A stretch of 64,000 nucleotides of DNA from Setoptus koraiensis (Eukaryota; Arthropoda), in the NCBI GenBank assembly GCA_048013815.1, contig CM106586.1, forward strand, positions 3,100,001-3,164,000, written 5' to 3'. How positions within the stretch are numbered: position 1 is the stretch's first letter; each line of letters starts with the position of its first letter. Position numbers and translations under genes: made by a program. The notes under the pieces are model-generated. The model was not told where the DNA came from. It was given only the letters and a program-made list of their open reading frames with translations, and made no database searches. Shown in pieces: positions 48,330 through 60,500 of this stretch.

Positions 48330-49860
48330 TTGCCGATCGTTGCCGATCGTTGGTGTCGGTGGCCCATTATGGTTCAGTGTGCGAGCGAGCCGAAAAAGAT
48401 CCGATAATTAATCAGCTGCACAGGCGGCAGTATCGGCAAATGAGCGCTCTCTTTGGTCGCAAGCTCGCCAGGGATCGCTCACGATGAGAGCGCGCGTGAG
48501 TTGATCTGGCTGACACACAAGATGTGTGCGTTGTGTAACAGTCGGCGCCAAGATGTAAGCACGATTATGAAGTGTGCAATAAACTAGTCATCATTTATCG
48601 GCTTCAACATAACTAATATTCAGCCCATTCAGCACACAAAGGCTCATCCATTGTCCGTGACTTTGGCTCTGTTAGCCGATATTTCCCTATTACCTATTAC
48701 CGTGCGTCTAACAGTTCCAACCGACTGGCAAGCTAGCGGCAACAGCAACACGCCAACAGCGACAGCGACACGCCAACAGCAACAGCGGCGGCCCAAACTG
48801 GCAACGCTTGCGCAACGTTACCAGTAAAACCATCAAAATCGATTTCCTACTTAACAGGCGACAGCGCCATATTGCCGTTCGCTTTCCTGTCTTTTTGCGC
48901 TCGCTTTGGCTGTCGCTCAGTGTGTAACCTTGGCCAGTGGCGGCGCAAAAAGAAGCGGCCAGAGCGGCGGCCCGAGCGGAGGCGAGGGCAGAGGCAAGAA
49001 AAGTGCAGAATGAGATGATTATCATGCGGACGCTCGAATCATGCAAATGCGCTCGCTACAAGACTGACGGCGGCCAGTCAGTGCATGGCGGAGCTCTATG
49101 GTGATATGGCTGCAATTGTAATTGTCGGAGTGCGCAAAAAGCGGGCCAGCGCTCGGCCGGTTTCCTCGAGCCGACCAGCCGACCAGCCGGCCATCGATAG
49201 CCATCGGTCGGGCGAGTGTTTGAATTTTGGAATTAACGGCAACAGCAACAACAACAATTAACTAGCGCTATTATGCATCTTTTTCGGTTTTGGGCTCATC
49301 CAGCGCTCAATGCCAACTCGATCCGGCCAATGCGACTCGCTCGGCCGGCAACTTCTTATTAGCCGGCTTGGCTCTCTTGGCTCGCATGAGTCTAGGGCCA
49401 AACTAGTTGCCGTTGCGTTGTATGCCGTGTCCGCTGGCCGTGTGCTGGCCGTGCCAATGCAACTCGTTTTGGCGATCAATTATTCCACTTGTGGCGTATT
49501 AATTTGTCCGTTGTTGTGTCGGCCCGCTTGCGTCGCTAACGTCACCGTTGCGCACACTGAGCCGTACAGGTGATACTAACACTAACACTATCACCTGTGT
49601 CAGTTGAGCGCGGCCAAGTTGGGCATATGCTCAACTCGGTCGCGCTCGCATTATCGCAAAACTAAACTCGACACTTACGCCATGACGATTATATGCGCTG
49701 CGCGGCCCACGCCGTTGCATTCCGATAATGTGGCCCAATAATACCGTTATGTAACCTGTAATGTGTAATATTGGGCCGACAATCCGCAATAGCGTCCGGC
49801 CAACGCACGCATGTTCGGCAGTTGGCGAACTGGCGAACTGGCGAATGCGCGAGTGCGCGA

Positions 49861-49924
49861 ATATGCGAATATGCGAATATGCGAATATGCGAATATGCGA
49901 ATATGCGATCATGCGATCATGCGA
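49861..49924. repeat. Eight-unit 8-bp tandem array
   Basis: ATATGCGA six times exactly, then TCATGCGA twice. Confidence 0.95.
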
Positions 49925-50397
49925 GCAGAGAAAGGAAAGTCTTTTGTTATAAATGTAAATTACCTGCCACGCTCGGCCGTGCACAGATGATGCCCAATCA
50001 ATCACGGCATCGGCAGTCGGCAGTCAAGTTGCAACCAGCAACAAGTTGGCCGCTCAATCATGCCAATAACTCAATAACATGCTGCCACCGTGTTGCTTAT
50101 GCCGTGCTGCCCCCAACCAGCAGCACATAAGCCATTCATTCCGGTCAGGGTTCGTGTTCGCGTTCGCGTTGCGTAAGATTAGTATAATCGATCGGTTTCG
50201 TTTGGACAACCGCAACATCATGTTGTAATTGTTGTTGCGAAGATGTCTTTTGTTCGCTGGCGCTCCAACTGACCACTGCAAGCAATGTTTGGCCCGCTTG
50301 ACCGATAAGCGCCGCTCGATGCTCGCCAATTGGTTTATCCTTTTTGGGCACTCCATTCCGTCGGCTGCACACATTCAAACACACACCGTCAGCAGCA

Positions 50398-50923
50398 TAT
50401 TGAAGGTTAATTTGGGCAAAGAAAAAAAGATTGATTACCACTTCCTACTCAATTCCTCCTTTCACTAAATTGAATGACCTCTCTCTCTCTCTCTCTCGCT
50501 CGTTCGCCATTTTAATATAGTGTTTGACAGTAATTAATATGTACATATATTGAATTAAGTTGTATCCATTGATCGCCGTAATGGTGTTGGTGTCAGTAGT
50601 TGTTGGTGTAAGTGTGTGTGTGTGTGTGTTGCCTTTGTTAGCGTCCGTTCGGCCATGCTGTGCTGTGTTGCATTATAATATAAAAATAATAATGTGCGCA
50701 CGATGATAGACAAGTGGAAGTCAATTTAGATTGACCCCAGCAGCAACGACATGCGAAAGTGATCGCTGATCAGATATCAACATCTCGGCTCGGCTTGTGT
50801 GAGCTCGCTGTGTTGGCGCCGGGTGGTGTCGACAACCGCAATTCGATTCTCTCGCTCACTTTAAATTGTTGCCCTCTTCTCGCCCTAACAACAACCGCAA
50901 CTATTATTCATCAAGCTAACGGC
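50398..50923 (+). repeat. Left arm of a large inverted duplication
   Basis: About 525 bases that recur in reverse complement at 51784-52303. In the core (about 50575-50895) the arms differ only by a few substitutions and small indels; toward both ends identity falls. The arm contains a (TG)n tract near 50610-50630. No transposase or terminal repeat is visible. Confidence 0.9.
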
Positions 50924-51783
50924 TGTTGCGCTTTAGTGAAATGCGAGACTCACTTCATTTCTAATAAATCAATCTAATCTTTCTCACAACTCTAGCTGTG
51001 TGTGCAACAACAACTCACTCTTATCTGTCCAGACGCACACTTTAATTGCCTGGGCACAAGTGGGGCCGACACGATTATCGTCATCGTCATCATGTGAGCA
51101 TTAGATGAAAATATTAGACGGTGAGCAGCTAACAAATGAGTCTCATTATAGTTGCGTCAGATCAGCACACACACACACACACAGCTAACTGTGCCCGCTG
51201 TTAATATTGTCCACTTGCATCCCATTATAATGGTGGGAAGAACGTCCGGCCAATGGAAACAAAACCAGTCGGCGGCAGCCTGCTCTTGCAATGCGCAAGC
51301 GATCCCCATTAACACGGCACAATATTAATTAGATGATTATTTTCGTTGTCGTCGTTGTCATTGTTGTGCTCGTAGGCGCACTTAACAAGCGGCTCAACAT
51401 GCAACAAGTAGCAATCGTGTTTACCGCTAGAGAGCTCGTCATTATTATCAATGTTTGTTGTTTCGTTTCGCAACCGATCGAGGCTCACACTGAGCATCGT
51501 TGCGTTCGGCCACTATCTTTCTTTGCAATGTGCTGCTGCGGAGAAATATTTTGGTGTGCCCATCAGTTCGCTGTCATCACTCGGCAGCAGGGTATTTCCG
51601 GCGCTGAGGCTCACTTAATAGGAGAACAAAACTGGGCAAATTTAGACCCCGTGAGCAAAGTTGCGCCATTCACGGAGCCCACAGTGATGCTACAGTGATG
51701 AATGTGAGATTAGATCAATTCATTGCAAATTAAGCGTGTCCCACCTATCAAGCGATCTAACCAACTATGTACGAAACCGTGAA

Positions 51784-52303
51784 AGTCGTTAACTTGATAA
51801 ATAATAGCGAAACGTTGTTAGGGTGAGAAGAGGGCAACAATTTAAAGTGAGCGAGAGAATCGAATTGCGGTTGTCGACACCACCCGGCGCCAACAGCGAG
51901 CTCACACAAGCCGAGCCGAGATGTTGATATCTGATCAGCGATCACTTTCGCATGTCGTTGCTGCTGGGGTCAATCTAAATTGACTTCCACTTGTCTATCA
52001 TCGTGGGCACATTATTATTTTTATATTATAATGCAACACAGCACAGCATGGCCGAACGGACGCTAACAAAGGCAACACACACACACACACTTACACCAAC
52101 AACTACTGACACCAACACCATTACGGCGATCAATGGATACAACTTAATTCAATATATGTACATATTAATTACTGTCAAACACTATATTAAAATGGCGAAC
52201 GAGCGAGAGAGCGAGAGGTCATCCAATCGAATGAGAGGAAGAATTGAGCAGGAAGTGATAATTAATCCTTCTTTTTCTCCTTTCTCAAATTAACCTTCAA
52301 TAC
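51784..52303 (-). repeat. Right arm of a large inverted duplication
   Basis: Reverse complement of the left arm, separated from it by about 860 bases of unrelated sequence. Shared landmarks include gatcgctgatcagatatcaa, cttccacttgtctatcatcg (this strand) and ggccgaacggacgctaac (this strand). Confidence 0.9.
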
Positions 52304-53371
52304 ATCGAAGAGTAGTAAGGCCGGTTGTTGTTATTATTGTAAACGGTCAAGTTTTGCCTCTTAATTCATTCATGCTATATTGCCCAATACCAAGATCGGA
52401 TAATTAACGGCTATTTCTCGTATAATTAGGTATGCCAACACATAGGAAACCAAACATAGTGGATGTCAATTGAAAGGAAGCCAATGAATAAGTGGTTTAT
52501 CGTTGAAGTTAGCCCACTCGAAAAAATCAAGATCCCATTTTGGAATTAATTAAATAACTCATTTATTTATATTATCCGGTATTTATATCATATATTTATA
52601 TATATACCGGTCCATGAACTGTCTTGTATATCCATATTGAATGGTGAGATGTATCGTTACAGCTACATAAGGGTGTGATATGGCCAGTGACCAATTGTAC
52701 TGCTACTTCGCCATTTGCTTAGATGATCTTCCAGGGGAATTGTTATGGTGAGTACAGCAGAGACTAATTCATCCAAAGATGATTGTTGATAACAAAATTT
52801 CTCTAACAGAGGCCGCTTACTTCAGCTAGAGAAAACAAAAATTTCCCTGAAAAAAATGTGATTCGAAGGCTCACTGGCAATTGAAGGCAACAAGATTTCA
52901 TTATAAGCAAACGAACAAAAAAGAACAATGAGAGTAACAGCAAGAGAAAAGTCTTTATCATTACATCATCTTTTATTTATTAGTACAAGCAAGTCACACA
53001 TAATACTGCGAACTACGTTGACTGATTTGCCCCAATTTTTTTCTTAATCTTTATCGCTCTATCAGTATTAATTGTAGCAGAAGCTGCAATGCGAAAGTAG
53101 TTGGCTTCCTGAAAAGGGGATTATATTATTCTCCTTGTTTATAACTTGGCCTGAAGTAGCTTATGGATTAACTGGATTATGCTATCATGATCAATTACTG
53201 TTTTCTAAAGTTGTTTTTGAAAATCATTAGCATTTAAAAAAACGAACAGCTTGAGTGAATGCTGTCATAGCAAAACCTTGATCTGATTGACCACAACTTG
53301 ATAAATTGGTAGCGTCCATTTTCTGACTGAACTATTTGAAAGACCTTGCGGAAATGCATCTTGATTCAGTT

Positions 53372-53410
53372 GACAAATGTCACCGCTTCTCCGTTGATGT
53401 GACATTTGTC
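53372..53410. repeat. Perfect 12-bp hairpin
   Basis: GACAAATGTCAC (53372-53383), a 15-base spacer, then GTGACATTTGTC (53399-53410). GACAAATGTC is itself partly palindromic. It lies about 1.1 kb upstream of the midasin start. Confidence 0.75.
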
Positions 53411-53575
53411 GACGAAATCAATCCAATATCCTGAGATAAACTGACCAGCGGCGAAAGGGAACCAAGAACTATCAATTAAACGGATATGAAGCGAGAAGAA
53501 GGTTCGCTCTCAGATTTAAGATTCTCTCGCAATTGATATTAATCTACACTAGGTATCAGGTTCTTGTTTGGTAAG

Positions 53576-53833
53576 ATGCGATTTGCTCAATTACGCAACA
53601 CTTCGGTGTCGCGTTATATTGGTTACAAGAGGCCTCATTTGAAAAGAAAAGTCCAACCAGGTGAAAGAGAGTTAACCTATTGGTCAAAAATAGTTCAAGT
53701 TTATGCCACCGCGCGACGATTGTGGCGCCTCGATGGCTGTATTGAAATGAGCGCTTGGCGTCTGGCTAAAAAACAAAATTGGAATTTGAAATTGGCGCTA
53801 GAACAATTGCGCAAAGTTAAACTGCCTATGTAA
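53576..53833 (+). CDS. Hypothetical small basic protein
   Basis: 85 codons from an ATG with G at -3 (aagATG); the frame is open from a TAA about 36 bases upstream. The peptide is strongly basic and helix-forming, with IGYKRPHLKRKVQPGEREL, then YWSKIVQVYATARRLW, then MSAWRLAKKQNW, and ends KVKLPM. Size and charge resemble small mitochondrial ribosomal or assembly proteins, but I cannot match it to a family. An acceptor-like CTAGGTATCAG precedes it, so it could be a second exon. Composition is more protein-like than other short frames in the neighbourhood. Confidence 0.4.
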   Translation: MRFAQLRNTSVSRYIGYKRPHLKRKVQPGERELTYWSKIVQVYATARRLWRLDGCIEMSAWRLAKKQNWNLKLALEQLRKVKLPM

Positions 53834-54514
53834 CTCGTGCGTCTCGTTTGTCGCATGCGCCTTTCGCCTTTTACAACCTCGTGCTCGCTCGTGCAATCGT
53901 GTAGCAGATTTCCGCATACTGCAGTTGACGCGCCTTTCCTCCACTGGAACTGCGCCGAGGAACATGTGTGCCGAAAAGCGCACCATCTGATATAACGCTT
54001 ATCGTTGCGTTGCGTGAATATTTGTCTATCGACAGGCAATTCGATAGTCGGTGCAGCAAGATCAGTGCTGCCGACTCGCATGAATACTATCGAATGAGTT
54101 CACACGATAGCAACGATATTCGTTTGTTGAGCAACAAATTCCACATTGGACGAACTATTCCACATGTGAGAGTACATGCGCGATATCCTTTATTTATCGG
54201 ATCGTGTTCAAATAAAATTGACTACACACATTCGACACACGGTAAAACGTTTTCTCATCTTTTGTCTCGATCAAACAGTTAATAATCATTTGGCCGTTAC
54301 ACAGCTCAACTGCTCAAACTGTCCCGAATATTAATTATCACAATCGTCTGGCACCATTGCTAACATTGCCGCCACTACTATTATTGTCACTATAATCATT
54401 ATCACAACCAGCATCAATTATAAGAACACACCTAACACTAGCAGCCCTGTGGCTTGAGAATTCTTTCCGGAATAAACCAGCGCCACAGACAAACCCTTGC
54501 AAGCAACCAGCAAC
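53834..54514. other. Upstream region of midasin
   Basis: 680 bases between the small basic frame and the midasin ATG, presumably the midasin promoter and 5' UTR. Overlapping frames of about 60-125 codons on both strands have no recognisable homology. Confidence 0.45.
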
Positions 54515-57500
54515 ATGCCTGTGGGCAGCGAGCCTAGCGACCCCAGGCTCACGTCAGCCTCGGTTCTGGCCTCAGCCTCGACCTCGGCGGGATCTTCGCG
54601 CTCCTCGACATCGGCAGAGCAAAAAAATCAAACCGGCAGCGCCAATCTTTCCGTTGTAGTAAGTATACACCGAATGCCCATCGCTCACACGATTGTCCCA
54701 CACTCTTGCCCACAATAACACTAACATGCCCATCATCTTTTGCGCTCAATCAACAGGTTCCCGGTGACAACTATATCCACCGCCAGCTGCCCTTATTGTC
54801 GGACAAAGGTCGCCATGAGCTCCTCAAGATGCTCTCAAAACCAGATGAGCGTGTTAAATACGCTCTATACGTTGCCAAAACATTTCCCTCGCTACTTGTC
54901 GATCTTTTGTACCGAATCGCTGTCGATTCAACGAAGCTTGCTCAGAAAGAGGAAAACAATCCACAAAGAAACAATCCCAGCGATTCGTCAAGTGAAAATC
55001 CCAACTCCAATGTTGTTCAGAATGGCGATCAATCTAACCAAAACCGCGAGCTTTCTGTCGATGCAATCAGGAACCAATTCAAGCCATTCTTTTTGTTTTG
55101 CGAACTCATTGGCAAATGTCCTCAAATAACTAACTTCATTTATAATTATTTCGAAAAAAGTTCCTTTCAACCGTTACCTACAGACCTTTACGTTGTCTCG
55201 CTCACCACAAACCCCAAACGCATAGAACTTGTATACAAGCAACCAGGATTCGATGACAATCGCATGATTGACATACTTACATGCTATCTCACCTACTTAA
55301 CCTATGATCCAGAATTCTTCAGCACCATTTGGAACTGGTCAGAACTAGGCAAATTTCTTCTTACTCATATTAATGATGAAATTAGATACCTGTCCGCCTG
55401 TTGTTTAGCCATTATCACTAAGCCAACGAGAGAACAATATCAGAGATTCTTGAGGAAACACTCTCTGCCTACAAGTCTTCAGCATAAATTCAGCAACCTC
55501 TTTGATGATAAGTTCATTCCATTAGTCGAAACAGATCTTCAAGCAGCAAAAACACTCGCGAAGCACTACGACAGTACCACTCCGTACAATTACTGTGACA
55601 AAGAATTTGCAAACATTGCCGATGTTCTTATAATTAAGAAAAAATCACGAGATACTTTAGAAAGTAACAAAATTGAAGACTACATCAAAGTGTCTTCTTT
55701 GCTCACTCATCTGTCAACTGTTGCCTACTCGATATCTATTGGTAAACCTTGTCTCATCAGAGGGCCTGTCGGATCGGGAAAAACCGCTTTGCTTGACTAT
55801 ATTGCCTCTGAGACAAATAGACCGGAACCGCCAAGCTTCATCAGAGTTCAAGTTGGCGATCAGATTGATAGCAAACTTCTTATCGGTTCCTATGTGTGCA
55901 CCGAGCTACCTGGTCAATTTGAATGGAAGCCTGGCCCGTTAGCTTTAGCGATATCCCAAGGATTGTGGATTGTTTTTGAAGATATAGACTTTGCTTCATC
56001 TGACATGATCAACGTGATACATTCTGTGATCGAAAACAGATCTCTAGAGTCAGTTTCTAACTGCCCCATGAAATTGAATCTAGTTCATCCAGATTTCAGG
56101 ATATTTTTCACTCAAAGAGTCACTGCTTATGGGCGCATCTCTTCGGACATGATGAAGGCTGGCCTTGGGTTCATTGAGCGAATATGTAATGTGGTAGATT
56201 TACCTTCTCTGGGTGATGGTGATCTCATTGAAATCATAAACTCTAGATTTGGTCTAAATCAAATATCTGAAAAACTAGTCAAGATATATAATCTCACATC
56301 CACTTCTTTATCAGAAGCAGCTGTTGGATCGACCAGGAAAATATCTTTACGTGATTTGTTCAAACTATGCAAAAGATTACATATCAACAACTTCGCGAAG
56401 GAAGATCTTATATTATCTCAAAAGGAGTTGGAAGGTATATTCCTTGACACCATAGAGTGTTTGCTGAGGTTTCTATCACAGGAACCGCTGATTGATATTG
56501 CTTACAAGATAGCGGCTGAACTCAACCTTTCTCAACCCGAAGTTGTTAGATTATGTATTGAACGAAGCCCTGAGATCGGTGTTGGTAGTGACAAAGTCAA
56601 CATTGGTAGACTAGCATTGAAAATCAATCCAAAACAACCTAACACGCCATTTCCCATTGCCTACACCCGCCACTCCCTCTGTCTTATGGAACGTATTGCT
56701 TCGAGTGTCAAGTTCGGAGAAGCTGTTCTTCTTGTTGGTGAAACTGGAGTTGGTAAAACAACTATCGTTCAACACATGGCTCAATTGCTCAATACAAAGC
56801 TCGTTGTTATAAATCTAAGCCAGCAATCAGACTCATCAGATCTGATGGGAGGTTTCAAACCAGTCGAATTGAGTCACATCATCCAACCCATAAAAGATGA
56901 GCTAGAATCACTTTTCCATGCGACTTTCAACGCATCAGAGAATAGCAAATTTCTGGGTCATATTTCCACTTGCTCCAATAACCAGAAATGGATGCCCTTG
57001 CTACGCCTGATTCAGCAACTCTACTTTAAGGCAGTAAAGCGACAAATATCCTCTCCACTATTGAAACGCTGGTCTGATCTACAATCGAAATCCGACCAAC
57101 TGTTGAAAAGACTAAAACTCGACTCCAAGCGTTCACCCCTAGCATTATCTTTTGTGGAGGGTTCTTTGATGAGAGCCGTAAGAGAAGGCCACTGGATACT
57201 GTTAGATGAAGTCAACCTGGCTGAGGCTGAGGTTCTCCAATGCTTGGTTGCTATCTTGGATTCCATAGAAAAGCCCTACATTCACATGTGTGATCCGTGC
57301 AATGGCCCGATACGCATTAGAAAACATCCAGAATTCAGAGTGTTTGCTTGCATGAATCCATCAACAGACGTAGGAAAGCGAGATCTAACCACTGGGATAC
57401 GTAATAGGTTCACTGAGATATTTTTTGACGATATCACAAATAGAAGTGATCTCCGTTTGATTGTTAACTCCTACTTGAAAGACTCCGGAATATCATCCGC

Positions 57501-60500
57501 TCAAATGAATCAATTAGTAGAATTCTATCTTCAGGTTAGAGAAAAGAGCAGCGATCTAAGTGACACATCTGGAAACTCTCCAAATTATAGTTTGAGAAGT
57601 CTTTGCAGAGCTTTACATGTTTGCAGCGTTAACTTTTGTGGTAGCATCGAAAAGTCATTGTTTGAGGCATTACGCATAACTTTTCTCCAGCAATTGAACG
57701 AATTCTCGAAGAAGATGGTCACGACTATGATATCAGCGACTGTCTTTGCTTCTCGATCTAACGCAAGCAGTCTAATCAATTCACCCATACCTCGTCCTAA
57801 GGATAACCACACTTACATCAATGTCGAAGGATACTGGGTACAACAAGGAAGTCGCTCAATTGATACTGATCCGGGCTACATCATGACAAAATCAGTAAAG
57901 AAAAACCTCGAAAGTCTAGCTAGAATTATATCACTCGGTCAGCGTCGCCTTCCGATTTTGATCCAAGGTCAAACATCCGTTGGTAAAACTAGTTTGATAA
58001 CTTATCTGGCTAAACTCACAGGGAATCAATGTCATAGGTTAAATAACCATGAGCATACAGATCTTCAAGAATATTTAGGAGGATTTGTTATGAATGAGCA
58101 GGGATCAGTTGAGTTTCGAGATGGACTGCTGACATATGCCATGAAAAGGGGACATTGGATCATCTTAGATGAGCTGAACCTGGCACCATGCGAGCTTCTC
58201 GAAGCATTGAATCGAGTACTTGATGATAATCGAGAACTATTCATACCAGAGAACCGCAAGACAATTAAGGCGCACTCTAAATTCATGCTGTTCGCTACTC
58301 AAAATCCACCTCAAGACTATGCCGGGAGGAAAATGTTGTCACGTGCCTTTCGAAATCGATTTATAGAACTTCATTTTGATGAAATACCTCCAGATGAGCT
58401 TGAAACCATACTAGCTGAAAGGTGCGAGATGCCCCCTTCATACGCAAAGAAGATATTAGCTGTGATGAAGGAACTTCAAGTTCTCCGAAGAGAGAGCCAA
58501 TTCTTTGCAGGAAAACATGGTTTCATGACACTCCGAGATCTATTTAGGTGGGGCGAACGCTATAGAACATTCAAGCAGAGTATCGACTCTTCTCTCGACT
58601 GGCAGAAGAAACTTGCCGAGCAAGGTTTGACTTTACTGGAGGGTAGAGTGCGTACTTCTGGTGAGGCTGAGATAGTTTTAAAGACCATCGAAAAGGTCTT
58701 CGAAAGAAAATTATATCGTGATCAGCTATACCAGGTGCAAATTGATACCAAGCATCTCTCATTCAGATTCGCTCACCTCCATATGACTCGTGAGTTCAAA
58801 AGATTATACTCTCAGCTCAGTGACGCCTTAGTCCATCACGAACCAGTATTGCTATGCGGCCCGACAGGTTGCGGTAAAACTACAGCTTGTCAATTGTATG
58901 CCGATCAACAAAATACTGCCTTATACATTGTTAATTGCCATCTCAATTCAGAAGGATCTGATTTTGTTGGAAATATGCGTCCGAATAGGGATGATGAATC
59001 TGCAACAAGTGAAAGTAAGTCGCCCTTTCAATGGGTCGATGGTCCTCTAGTGAAGGCAATGAAAGAAGGTGCTTATTTCCTCATAGATGAGATATCTCTT
59101 GCCGACGATGCTGTACTTGAAAGGATCAACTCTGTACTTGAGAACGATAGGACGATAACTCTATCCGAAAAAGGATCGACAGAAAATGTTGTCGTCAAAG
59201 CTTTACCTGGTTTCAGGATCATAGCCACAATGAATCCTGGTGGCGACTATGGAAAGAAAGAGCTCTCTCCAGCTCTCCGCAATCGTTTCACGGAGATATA
59301 CTGCCACAACACAACAGATATATCTGAAATAGGCGAGGTAATCTCTCATGGACTCACTTCCCAAATAACTCAAAACAAGCTGTGCAATTCCATCATATAT
59401 GTAATGAAGGAATTCTTGAAAAATTTTTATCGAGAATTCGTAAAGAACACTACTCACATGACGTACTCGATGCGCGACATCCAAAGTTGGATAAAATTTT
59501 TGAATATAACATGCTCCGAAAATCATCCGAAGCAGTTATCCGTTCAGAAAGCTCTCTATCATGGTGCAACTCTAGTATTCATAGACTCTATTGGTACCTG
59601 CGGTTCGAATTGCCACGGAGACAATTCTAACGCAAGTAATAATTTAGAACATAGAGTAAAACAACTTTTGAAGAAGTGTATTAATAGTAGTTTGGGCACT
59701 GACCCAGTCTATATCAACGATTCTAGCGGAACTCAATCAAGGAACGCTCAAACCCCTAAACAATACGTAAACTTCGGCCAATTTTGCATTCCATCGGGCC
59801 CAAATAAATCTCAAGACTTGTCAACTGATTTTCAGTTCGAGGTTCCTACTGTTAAATCGAATGTCATACGGATAGCTAGAGCAATGCAGTTAGACCGACC
59901 CATCTTGCTTGAAGGTGATCCCGGTGTGGGTAAGACTAGTATAATAAGCGCAATTGCCAAGGTAAGCGGGAATGAACTGATACGTATCAACTTGTCGGAA
60001 CAAACAGACATCAGTGATTTGTTCGGCTCAGACTTGCCGGCGGAATCCACTGACAGCAACATCCCCAGCTTCACTTGGCGTGATGGTCCCTTCTTACAAG
60101 CGCTCAAAGAATCTAAATGGATCATGCTTGATGAAATGAATTTGGCATCTCAATCTGTGCTGGAAGGCTTGAACGCATGTTTAGATCATAGAGGCACAAT
60201 CTATATACCAGAATTGAACAAAGAGTTCAAAGTAAATCGAAAATTTACGCGGATATTCGCTTGTCAAAATCCTCACAATCAAGGATCCTCACGTAAAGGC
60301 TTACCGCAATCTTTTGTCAACCGTTTTTCAAGTATTTACATAAAGGGACATACCAGCGAAGATCTTGTTGGAATAGTTAGCCAACTCTATCGTCAACTTC
60401 CATTAGATATTGTTGACAAAATGGTCAGATTTAACACAAAAATGTCGGAACTCAGTTACGGATCATCAAATCTGGGATCATCTTGGGAATTTAATCTTCG

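Larger units (their letters stand above)
40587..53575. other. Thirteen-kilobase gene-poor region rich in short tandem arrays
   Basis: No convincing gene on either strand. 41-50 kb has a distinctive vocabulary (ggccag, cggcgag, gccagtgag, TTG/CAA runs) and many independent 8-16-bp tandem arrays; open frames there, up to 200 codons, are spread over all six frames and look like shadows of the repeats. 50.4-52.3 kb is a large inverted duplication. 52.3-53.5 kb returns to ordinary AT-rich sequence. Extra microsatellites include (CA)n at about 41962-41985 and 48050-48070, and (TTG)n at about 42424-42445. Confidence 0.55.

Noticed and set aside
49861..49924. Possible CRISPR-like array
   Set aside because: Units are 8 bp and contiguous with no spacers, and the DNA is eukaryotic; it is a simple tandem repeat.
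51333..51698. 121-codon frame in the spacer of the inverted duplication, beginning with a Val/Ile run
   Set aside because: I considered a transposase or a captured gene, but the translation has no recognisable domain, and the hydrophobic start comes from GTT/GTC-rich low complexity.
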